Below the pieces are notes generated by a model that had not been told where the DNA came from, searched no databases, and saw only the letters and a program-made list of their open reading frames with translations. The position numbers and the translations under genes were made by a program. Shown one piece after another: positions 54,816 through 64,000 of a DNA stretch of 64,000 nt. This stretch comes from Dendrocalamus latiflorus. Lineage: Eukaryota; Streptophyta; Magnoliopsida; Poales; Poaceae. Position 1 is the stretch's first letter; each line of letters opens with the position of its first letter. The DNA lies in contig CM029632.1 in assembly GCA_017311315.1 (NCBI GenBank), positions 18,092,669 through 18,156,668 of the forward strand, given 5' to 3'.

Positions 54816-57800
54816 TCAGAGAGTCACCGAAGGCATGTCTGAATTCGGTTCGTTCTTGGTGGTATCTCCTTCGGGTTTCTCCCATGCAGACACATCCTTG
54901 GGTTCATGTTCTCGAAAGTTTGGTGCAAGAGCTTCAGGTTCTGGCAAGGAATATACATCAGCAACGGCATCTTTGTCACCCTCAAACTTTGGTGCAGAAG
55001 AATTGCTATGTTCTGGTTGCATCTGAAAAACCTGGACAGATCTGCTATCTACCAAGCTATGTTCAGGTGTGACATTGCTGATTTTTGTTTCCTGCAGAGA
55101 TATCACATCAAAGACGTCATGTGCGTTGTTTAATCCCTTCTGTTCTGATGCATCGTTTGTTATGCGATCGCTTTTCCTTGACCAATCCTGATGACTGAAT
55201 GCATCATCAACCTTAGAAAAGCTTTCTTTCTCCACGCTAGATAACTCAGATGTGCGAACTGATGTGGTTGCATCCATCTCCGAAAATATAACCTATGATT
55301 ATCAGGCAAAAAGAATGCATAACTATATATAAAGGTGAAATGCACAGGTGTAGAATGCAATAAAATGCAAGACTTATATGGTTACCTCAACTCTGAAGTC
55401 TACAGGAAACTGGTGTTTTGTGTCCCACAGAATGTCAATCTGGTCCCTATCAAGTAACAACACATTGTCTTCAATAAAAGCTGTGTTAAACATGACTCTG
55501 AATACCATCACTTCATGTTCAAAGTCTTCATCCAGGCTGATACACTCCATGACAATGTCTCCTTGAACAGGACACTGAACATTAACCTTGATTATCTCAA
55601 AGTCTTCCTGAATTTGCAAACAAGGACAGTTTAATGCCCTTCATTTCAGCAATTTAAGCTTAAAGATGACTTACGAAAATAAGTACAGAGATCTACTATA
55701 TACTTCCAGGTCAAATATAAACCTGTTCTATGAACCGGAAAAAATGGGTTACAACAAAGTAAATAGCCAAAGAAAAAAAATTAAGCACTTTTAATTTTGA
55801 ACTTATTCAGAACCTTGATAGAGAACAAATTGAACTAAAATTGTAAGGCTCTCTAGTCTAGATTATCAGCACATACTTTTAAGTATTTTCATATTTTGAG
55901 AATAGACCAGTAGCGATGTTGAGCGTTGGAACTTCTGAACCAATACATTGTAGACAAACATCACAAGCCTACCATAAAAGACCAATGCGTGATTCATGGT
56001 AATTTGATAACAAAGCACACAAAATTATACCTGTGTGTAAAGCTGGACAAAATCACTCATCTTCGGAATCGAAAAGAGAACTTTAGCACTCTTGTCATTA
56101 GGCACAAGGGGATCTGGGCCATAAATCCGGAATATTGGCCTACATCCCCCTTGCCCATCAAAATTTGGTACCTTCCTGATGATTGCACAATTCAAATTCA
56201 GAATTCTGTCAACCGGAGGCCACAATTCTGGTGATATGTGCCGTCTTGACACATACTTCAAGTATCTCAGCTGAGAAGGCACTGGGTCCAGTGGTGAGAA
56301 GAGCTCAACCAGCTCAGGTGGTGCATGTCTGTAGACCATCTCCAATGCCTTCCTCTCATCATTATACCTTTGGAGGTAAACCAGTAGTGCTGCCAATGCA
56401 AAAGAAAGGACTGGCCACCCCCCTTGTTCTGAATGTATAAGCAGGAAGTTATCCTGGCCTAACGAGAGCCAACTTTCACTAGACCTCAGGAAATGGTGAA
56501 TCATCTCCATGGTGAGCAAGGGGCATCCCTCATAGTTACGTGGGTAACCCATCACACTCATGTCATAGTCTGAGAAAACGCAGGCAATTTGGTTGTCCTT
56601 CTTGCCTCCCTCAAAGTTGAACACCATGAATGAGTCAATGGAGTAGCGGCCAAGTAGCTGTTTTAAGATGCCTCCGATGTACGGTTTTAGCTCATCTTCT
56701 TCAAAGAAATCCGAGGAGAAGCAGTGGTCGAATACTGGAAAGTAAAGAAGCAATCAGTAGTCAGCAACTCAGCATCTGAAAGGTGACACTGAGAGCAATC
56801 TCAGTTATGTTTTAAGCAGTATGATTATCATAAACATTCAAATCATGCCCAACGGGAGTAGGTGAGCATTCTTACAAGAAGCATATTGGGAGCATTTCAA
56901 CATTAACAATGAAACAACACTCCATATTTAAGAAAAGAAAATGTAGCTGGTATGCGGCAAGCCACACAAGTGGATAAATAACACTAACGGCAAAAAGGAG
57001 TAGTTTTGGACAGTCAATTTCATGAGAGGATCAAGAAGCCATGTCAAATTGTAAGTCAACTTACTAAGCCAATAGATAGTTTTTTCTCTGAAAATGTCTT
57101 GATGAGAAACACAAATAGTTCCCAAATTGAGACAAGTTCGTTTCCAACAAAAAGAGAGGATCAAATAACCGCATGCCTTTTTGTCTTTGAATACTAATTT
57201 ATCGCAAGCATGAGCTTCAAGCTCTAATGTTCATCATTTGTCATGCTCATCATTCTACATAGATGAACTAATGTGCACCTGATTTGAGCCCCATACAAAA
57301 TTTAATTCGGCAATTGGAAGGAACATCCCATGCTCCAAAGAATAGAAATTTTAAATTTGCATCCTAAAAAAAAACCTAAAGCACTTGAGCTACCTGGTGC
57401 ATGCAAAAACTAGTAAAAATTGCACCCAGCAGAATCGATTGGCGTCAGAATAAAGACTTGATCGTCGCCAAAAAAAAAAGAGAGACACAACGTCACAACC
57501 AACAAATCCGGTCAATTCCGCGTTCCTGTTCTGGTCAGGTGCAAAGTTTGGCAACAGCTAAGCAATGGGCTTTCCGCGCAACCATTCCCAAGTCAAGACA
57601 TGAACCAAACCCACCAACGAAGCACAAAGTCTTTGACACAGTTATCTCCGTTCTCCAAAGCAATTCCGCACCTCTAGCCCAACTCAAACCCCACATTTTG
57701 CTCATACGATTTCTTTTCACAAATTAACAACTGCAAGTTAAAAAAAGGAAAGAAAAATAAGAATGAAGATCGTACTAGCCTCGTGCTAAAATCTTCGCAC

Positions 57801-58057
57801 TGAAGAACCGGCCTACGCCGCTACGCGCACCAGGAACAAGATTTTTCCCGGGCGATGCGTTACTTCCAAGAAACCGCGGACGAACAGGTCCAACCCGAGA
57901 GCGAGCAAGCGGGCAGGTTTACCCAAACTGACCCCAGTAATATATCGTAATTACCAAGTACTGAACCGAAAAAAAAACACGCACCGAAAATGTTGCCGGA
58001 GATCTCGACGAGCCCGTCGGGCGGTCGCCGGTAGAACAGCCGCCGGAACAGCGACAT
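54816..58057 (-). CDS. Class II formin-derived protein: PTEN-like and C2 domains only
   Basis: Class II plant formins join a PTEN-like domain and C2 domain to FH1-FH2 actin-nucleating domains. Here exons at 57985-58057, 56031-56734, 55386-55607 and 54816-55292 (minus, all GT-AG, phases compatible) give 491 residues. Residues 1-24 are MSLFRRLFYRRPPDGLVEIS plus GNIF, the family start. Residues 25-195 are PTEN-like (FMVFNFEGGKK, YPRNYEGCPLL, MIHHFLRSSESWLSLG). The P-loop position reads HSEQGGWPV at 125-133, with Ser126 where other members have Cys. Residues 196-335 are C2 (GDIVMECISLDEDFEHEVM, FRVMFNTAFI). A Ser/acid-rich tail ends at a TGA (54816-54818). No FH1 or FH2 follows. Binding functions may persist, but actin nucleation cannot. 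An ATG five codons upstream (58072) is possible; the later one matches the family. Confidence 0.88.
56735..57984 (-). other. Intron 1 of the formin-derived gene
   Basis: A 1250-bp intron with donor GGTGCGTG and acceptor CTTTCCAG. It contains only short AT-rich frames without domains. Confidence 0.75.
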
Positions 58058-58850
58058 CTGCGGCGGCGGCACCGGCGACTACCAAGGACGCGGACTCAGA
58101 AATGGCCGAAGCAGGAGCAGCAGCAGCAGGATTGCCGAACGGCGGTGCGGGCGACGAGAGGAGGGGAGGTGGAGGAGGAGAAGGAGACGTGACGAGTAGT
58201 AGCCCGGCGGTGGTACATGGGGGGAAGCCAATTGGAAAGAGGTGAAGGCTTCGTCTGCTTAACAGGTCGTCGTGGGCGCGTGCTCCTCGAGAGCGGAGCG
58301 GCGAGGAGAAATTTATTTCCTTCCATGGAGCGGAGCGGGCCTGCCTGCCTGCCTGCCCTTTTTTCTTTTTTTGAAAGAAGCAAAGTGGAATGGGGTTCGA
58401 AATTTGAATCTTGAGGAGGTAGATCTTTTTTGGAAGAATTTGTAGTGATTCGGTTGAGTTGGATAATCAAACGATGAAATTGTGGTAAGATTTTTCGCAT
58501 GGTGAGAGGAAATCGTGTCATTACTTTATGAAACAGTATACCGAATTTTATATAGCAATGTTTGGGTATAATAAGGTAAAATCCAAATAATGTATAACAA
58601 ACTAAAATACAAATTTACGCCACTTCTTTCTAAAGCATGCGTAGATATTTCAAAAAGGGACTTAATCTTTGGACATGTTTTGCATGGATTTACATTGAAG
58701 GAGTATTTGGCACAACAAACCTGTATCTTGTTCAGATGAGAATATTATGCATAGCGCATTAAAACAAGTCTCTTTGGACTTGAATATACTGCCGTAGTTA
58801 TTATACACACCCATAGACACCAAACAAAACGAACAAGTCGGGGAGGCTGT
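58058..58850 (-). other. 5' leader and upstream region of the formin-derived gene
   Basis: A GC-rich leader with GCAGCAGCAGCAG and GGAGGTGGAGGAGG runs (58110-58190), then AT-rich promoter DNA up to the long inverted repeat element. No TATA box can be singled out. A CCTG repeat (58340-58362) is present. Confidence 0.45.
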
Positions 58851-59796
58851 AGCATACAGCATGTATTTATAGAAACAGCGGTATGCGTCGAGTATTGGCA
58901 AAAATAGTGTTTTTGCCATCTGATGGTCGGACGACAATGCTAGAGGGGCGGACGTGTCGCTGCGGTCCCCCCGCGGGACGGCAGACCGTCTGCCGTCCGG
59001 TGGCCAAACAGCAGATAATTAAGCCGGCTAATTACCTATCTTAATTTTTTATAGTATTTGTTTTAATTTTTCAATATAGCAAATAAGGTCAAAAAATTAC
59101 AAAATTTTATATGCAGCCTCCTGGCATATTGTAATTTATCATGGAATTTTGTAACAATTTTATCCAGTCTGAATATTGTTGAAAAATTCATACTATTGAG
59201 ATATTTGCAGGAGTTGTTACATATAACAAACGAATTCTAAAAATTACAAAAATTTATGTGAAACCTCCTAACATAATCATAGTAATTGTGTAATTTTTTG
59301 AAAATTTTATGTACTCTGAATTTGTCACGTTACTTCATGTTAATTTAATCATGAAATTAGCGATACTCAGGCATCTTTTGCAGTGCCTGATCTCTGTCAT
59401 TCGCACATATGTCGGCCCATTGCTACTATCTTTTATTTCTTACTGCATCCTTCGTATATTTGTCACTCTGTCCGTATCATTCCCCCTCACGCTCTCTCGT
59501 CATCACTAATGTCGTTATGTCCGTGTTGTCCCTCTCGCTCGCACAAATGTCAGTCTGTCTATATCGTCCCACTTCGCCCACTCCCTTATGCGCACATATG
59601 TCACTCTTACCATGTTGTCCCCCGTCGCCTGTGGTGCTGCGTGGCAACAATGCGTCCGTAATTTCTGGTGGCAACGCACCAGATTCCCTTCCGCTCGACT
59701 TGAAATATAGAGCTCTCGCAATCGCTCATCGTTCATGTAAACTGCGTTTCATTTCTTGTAGAAAGAAGAACCTTCTCTGTTATACAGTAACATAGC

Positions 59797-60386
59797 ATGG
59801 CAGACGCAGAGGGGCTAGTCAAAGCAGGCTCACCGAAGGAAGACATTCCCCTACAAAGAAGGGAGGACTTTGGCCCTAATTACCGTTTGATGCTAAACAG
59901 GTGGGCTCAACCGGTATAGCCAAAATGCAGACATAAGGAGAACACGGTTGTGCAGGTCATCGAAAGCCATTTTGATAGAGGGCGATGTTTCTTTCGATGC
60001 ACACACTTTAGGGTACAATTAGTCAATAGTTTATTTTCTCTTACTACTAATAAAGCTTCCATATTAACTCTCCTTTCCAGCAGATGGTGAAATGCGACTT
60101 CGTCCGCTGGATCGATCCTTCCCATGAACCCTATGTTGTGAGATACGTGGATAACCTGTGGGAGCAAATCTTAGAGATGGAGGCACGGATTGATAGTCTC
60201 AATGAGGAGAACGATGACCTCTGCCAACAGATACAGTGCGAGAGGGGTAACGAGGAGGTTATTAATATAGGAAGTTCATATGATCCCACTTGTTGCTGTG
60301 AGAACCCTAGCTGCATATGTGTGTGCTACTACAATGACAACAAGCCACGTCTGAGACGCCCCCACTGCAACACTCCATGTGGGTAG
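59797..60386 (+). pseudogene. GRF-type zinc-finger protein gene with internal stop
   Basis: GRF zinc fingers bind single-stranded nucleic acid in host proteins and are widespread in plant transposon-borne genes. Exon 1 (59797-60012) opens MADAEGLVKAGSPKEDIPLQ. It contains KCRHKENTVVQVIESHFDRG followed by RCFFRCTHFR, the first part of the C-x-H...G-R-x-F-F-x-C finger. After a 71-bp GT-AG intron, exon 2 (60084-60386) continues MVKCDFVRWIDPSHEP, completing the finger, then a coiled-coil-prone segment LEMEARIDSLNEENDDLCQQ and a Cys-rich tail CCCENPSCICVCYY. It would total 172 residues, but a TAG at 59917-59919 (codon 41, between AQPV and PKCRH) stops it just before the finger. It lies centrally between the two long inverted arms. 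An alternative start downstream would lack the first finger ligands only if placed after residue 43. Confidence 0.8.
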
Positions 60387-60582
60387 CGCGGTACTCTCCC
60401 CTGTAGTTCGCGGCTATGTTCAATCTCATAAAAGCATGTAACTAAAATAGTGTACGTGTCATTGTGGTTGGTATCTATTGAGTGGATTGTTCAAATGCCA
60501 TTCGTGCAGGACTGCAGGTGATCCCCTCGATCGTAGGTTTCATCGTCATTGCCTCCGTGGCGAACTTCCTCCGGATGCAGCT

Positions 60583-60714
60583 TCATAGCTCATAAATATT
60601 CATGACGCCAAGCCCATCGCCCTGAAACACCTTGTATTGACATGTAGATAGATTGAATCCATCGGGTCCAACCCATACAAAACCATCATCGTAGAACATT
60701 GTCAAGTGTTCCAT
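60583..60714 (-). CDS. Small unrecognised minus-strand frame inside the GRF element
   Basis: A 43-codon frame, MEHLTMFYDDGFVWVGPDGF then NLSTCQYKVFQGDGLGVMNI and YEL, follows a good acceptor-like TGTGACTTCAG about ten bases upstream of its ATG. Codon choice looks coding-like, and the frame stops cleanly. It could be an exon of a captured gene or chance. No family was recognised. Confidence 0.3.
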   Translation of the reverse strand: MEHLTMFYDDGFVWVGPDGFNLSTCQYKVFQGDGLGVMNIYEL

Positions 60715-60719
60715 GTCTG

Positions 60720-61435
60720 CGACTACCTGAAGTCACAACAACTAGACCCACAGTAAGTGTTATGAGTGATTGATAATTAGATATGCACTCTTAATTTTGA
60801 GAGTACTTTGCAACAAATGGGATAGATGACATATTAGTGCAAAGATTGATAATAACAGTAAAATACTACAAGTTAGTGATTACATGCGTGTAACTACATA
60901 CGAATAATTCATTAATTACCGACAATTTGATTACTGATCCAAAAAATTATGAGTGATTCATTACTATCGTCATTATCACTTAATTACTTAGCCTAACTCA
61001 TTACTTAACCCAACTAATTGCCACTACATTAATTATGACCGCTTAATTACACACTACCATACAATAACAGATTCTGGGTACCATACGTACACAAAAATAG
61101 TAAAAACTATATCTAAATTATTATGACCTATTTACTTCATAATACAAACTATATTAATTATGACTAACTAAATAACACTAATAAACTACAACTACAGGAA
61201 TAACATCGAAAGCATGTGATAAAAACTACCTGCCTTTCGGGAGAAGCAATAAGCACCGTCGCATCCTTAATGAGCTTTACACTGCCTTCTCAAAATACTG
61301 AGCTATGCACTCTTAATTTTAAGTGACAACCACAAGAACGAATTTCTATGATAAGCAACTGAGATGAGCGATGACGAGCTGCGAGAGATTCGTATTTATG
61401 GCCAAGCGAAAAAGGAACCCGGTGCACTCACTCCA
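60720..61435. other. AT-rich interior of the GRF element
   Basis: Rich in TTAATTA and ACTAATT words. No coding evidence. Confidence 0.4.
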
Positions 61436-62259
61436 TAAATTAAGGATTCCTTATCAATGCACAACACTTCGGACAAGGGAGGACGGTATGGTAATACTGA
61501 CAAATGTGCAGACGAGAAAGCAGGCGGGGGGATAGCACGGACATAACGACATTAGTGCAGACGAGAGAGTAGGCGAGTGGGACGATACGGATCGAGTGAC
61601 AAATATGTGAAGGACGCAGCAAGAAATAAAAGATAGCAACAATGGTTGCTGCTATCATATGTGCGAATGACAGAAATCAGGCACTGCAAAATATACCTAA
61701 GCATCGCTAATTTCATGATTAAATTAACGTGGTAAATTCAGAGTACATAAAATTTCCAAAAAATTACACAATTACTATGATTATGTCAGAAAGCTTCATA
61801 TAAAATTTCATAATTTTTAAAACTCGTTTGTTATATGTAACAACTCCTGCAAATATCTCAATATTATGAATTTTTCAACAACATTCAGAGTGGATAAAAT
61901 TATTAAAAAAATTACACGATAAAGCACGATATGTCAGAAGGCTGCATATAAAATTTTGTAATTTTTAAGCTAATTTGCTATATTTAAAATTTTAAACAAA
62001 TATTATACAAAAAATTAGGACAGATAATTAAGTAGGTTAATTAGTCGGCTTAATCACATACCATCCGGTTACCGAATGGCAAGCGGCTTGCCGTTTGGCC
62101 ACGGGACGGCAGATAGCCTGCCGTCCGCCTGCGAGACGGCTATGACACGTGTCGCCTCTCTAGCGTTGCCGTCCAACCACAAAACGGTAAAAACGCTATT
62201 TTACCAATATTCAACATATGCTGATATTTCTGTAAATACATGCTGCAGCAGTATTATAT

Positions 62260-62735
62260 ATACTGAAAACTCCACGTCAGTTAGTTGGGCCGGCAAATAC
62301 ACCCACATTCTATCTAATTTTACATGACTCTACGGGTAGCAAAATACCGCTGACATAAGAACAAGTCAAATCCAAGCACGACGATGGGAAGAATAATTTT
62401 TCTACTAGTATTGTCAAGTCAAAGCACAAGGATGGAAATGAGCTATCCATGCTTTCCCATCTTTATATTTTTTCATGTGACGAATGGATAAGTTTGACCA
62501 TAAATCATGCTACCAAAACCACCCGAATATATTGTTTTGAAGGTATTTTTTATGACAAAACTAGTGGTGTTATTTTTCATACAGCCAAACCATATACTTC
62601 GGGTCAGAATTGAAAGAGTTTGTATATGATTTAACCATACACATCTACAAATGACTTATACAAGACAAGAGAATACTCTTATTTTACTCAACAAAATAGA
62701 TAGGTGGAGCTCCAAAACTGTTCGTCGCTTACTCA
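62260..62735. other. Intergenic, no gene seen
   Basis: AT-rich sequence between the GRF element and a CACTA terminus. No features were recognised. Confidence 0.35.
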
Positions 62736-62990
62736 CACTACTACAAAGAAGATATCACCAATGGTTCGTAATACTCATTAGAGACGATTTATGAACCATC
62801 CAATTTATTACGTCTATGATAACAGTTGTTTATCACAGATGGCTCCTAAACCGTATGTGATAAGATATAACACAGACGTTTTTTTTATAAATAACCATCA
62901 GTGATGTGTATTTATCATATACAATTTTTCATCTATAATGTATTATCACAGGCGATTTTTAAAAATAACCTATGTGATATTACTATATTA
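62736..62990 (+). mobile_element. CACTA (En/Spm) 5' terminus with subterminal repeats
   Basis: It starts CACTACTACAAAGAAGATAT, the standard terminus. It is followed by repeated ATCACAGATGG / ACCGTATGTGATAAG / CCATCAGTGATG words in both orientations, as in the CACTA end at 28487. The coding part and 3' end are not visible, so the element either runs past the window or is truncated. The right limit is the end of the subterminal repeats. Confidence 0.8.
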
Positions 62991-62994
62991 CCCA

Positions 62995-64000
62995 TGCACT
63001 AGAAGCACACATATTTTATGATAACACTAATATATATTCTTTTTCACCCTATATTTTTTCTTTTGAAAAGTACTAATATTTTTTCTTTTTCACCCTATAT
63101 CAGATATCTGTTATTAATCTTTGATTGGAAAATTGCAAAGAGGTTTTGTGGGATAAATGCTCGATGAGGAATTGATATTAACACTGAATATATATGACTC
63201 TGAGTTTAGACTGATCTTGAGCTTTTAGATTACTTGCAATCTTTATTCTCTGAATAGTTGAATCATCTTGCGATACTTGTTATCCTTTGTAGCATCTAAT
63301 TTCAGTTCACTGTGGTCAGTCTTCAATCTCTGTAATTGCTTACTGAATCAGGTATATAGCTTCAATCTTTGGGTTCTTTCTGTTAGATAATAGTTTGTTG
63401 ATGATGATGCTTTATTGATATTTATGGCAAGATGGGCTTGATGATTTAGTGTGTGTTTAAGATAGCAAGACTTTTTGAGCTCAAGATCTAATCTAATATT
63501 GTCATATATATTTGATTTCGTAAGAAAATCAGTGCGGAGACGACCAAGATTAAATCTTGTGTAACTAGCATTTTGAGAGCAATATATAACAATATTGTTG
63601 ATAACATGCTGAATTTGGTCATACATATTATGCTTTTGTTGAAATCAGCATTCCGATGCAATGTCTTAAATTGTTTACATGTGTATATGCTGATTATGGA
63701 TTCTTACATGGTATATTTGTTGGGTGTATATTTGAATGACTTAAAGAGTTCACATGATTATATGTTGATTAAGTTATTTATATGCTTTTTATATTATACC
63801 TACGCCTTTATTAAATATGATAGGATTAAATATAATTATATATTTATACCGCAATATTTACAACAAAATATAGTGTCTAAGTTGGTGTTGCTAGTTTTTA
63901 CATAAGGTCTGTCAATCACTTAAGCCACTATGATCACTTTTTTAGTTTGTTCTTTTATTGCTATTCATCGAAATAGGCACCAAACTTCGGCCGCTATTTT
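62995..64000. other. AT-rich sequence to window end
   Basis: A short duplication (ACTAATATTTTTTCTTTTTC-like, near 63035 and 63070) is visible. The rest is AT-rich, with short frames lacking domains. It could be CACTA interior. Confidence 0.35.

Larger units (their letters stand above)
58858..62255 (+). mobile_element. Long-inverted-repeat (MULE-like) element carrying a GRF zinc-finger gene
   Basis: Sequence from about 58858 to 59700 is repeated in inverse from about 61440 to 62255 (arms of 750-800 bp with scattered changes). The outer segments share a GCATGTATTTA(T/C)AGAAA word and GTATTGG(C/T)AAAA. Next come GGCAGACCGTCTGCCGTCCG on the left and CGGCAGATAGCCTGCCGTCC on the right. No TSD could be fixed because the homology fades gradually outward. 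Very long arms and a captured gene fit a Mutator-like element. No transposase is present. The interior holds the GRF gene and a small minus-strand frame. Confidence 0.75.

Overview
This window is nuclear DNA from a grass (Poaceae), probably panicoid. The support is: GC-rich 5' ends in single-copy genes, GT-AG introns, grass-type gene families (NPH3/NRL, class II formin, P-class PPR, LTI6/PMP3) and a dense background of MITEs, hAT, MULE, CACTA, copia and LINE remnants. Nothing suggests an organelle or prokaryote. A 100-N scaffold gap lies at 11239-11338.

Layout. 0-5 kb: small MITEs, a hAT element with a perfect 8-bp target-site duplication (TSD), and a fold-back element with a perfect 9-bp TSD. 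5.4-6.6 kb: an intact single-exon mitochondrial-type PPR gene. 9.0-9.3 kb: a two-exon LTI6/PMP3 gene with a one-base insertion. 10.2-11.9 kb: an ABCC-transporter relic broken by a truncated copia element that contains the gap. 12-20 kb: MITEs and non-coding DNA. 20.6-24.8 kb: a complete MULE-type element (224-bp terminal inverted repeats, 9-bp TSD) carrying a plant-mobile-domain gene and no recognisable transposase. 24.9-26.6 kb: a long TA array split by a hAT element and a MITE. 27-41 kb: a CACTA terminus, tandem arrays, a fumarylacetoacetase exon relic, a LINE relic, and a hAT insertion in the leader of an unrecognised gene. 42.5-46.1 kb: an intact four-exon NPH3-family gene. 46.3-48.1 kb: copia and LTR debris. 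49.4 kb: a cinnamoyl-CoA reductase last-exon relic. 50-53.4 kb: duplicated coding-like blocks and a ~310-bp tandem repeat. 54.6-58.1 kb (minus): a formin-family gene with only the PTEN-like and C2 domains. 58.9-62.3 kb: a second element with very long inverted repeats, carrying a GRF zinc-finger gene. 62.7 kb: a CACTA 5' terminus.

Only three or four loci look like working host genes (PPR, NPH3-like, the formin-derived gene, perhaps LTI6). Their predicted roles are organelle RNA processing, phototropin or auxin-linked signalling, a cytoskeleton-derived lipid or protein binding module, and membrane stress response. They are not a functional cluster. The most unusual content is the two transposase-less elements carrying host-like domains (PMD and GRF), both with lesions. 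No computation was run: exon coordinates come from reading splice signals and frames by eye, and family names from recalled motifs.
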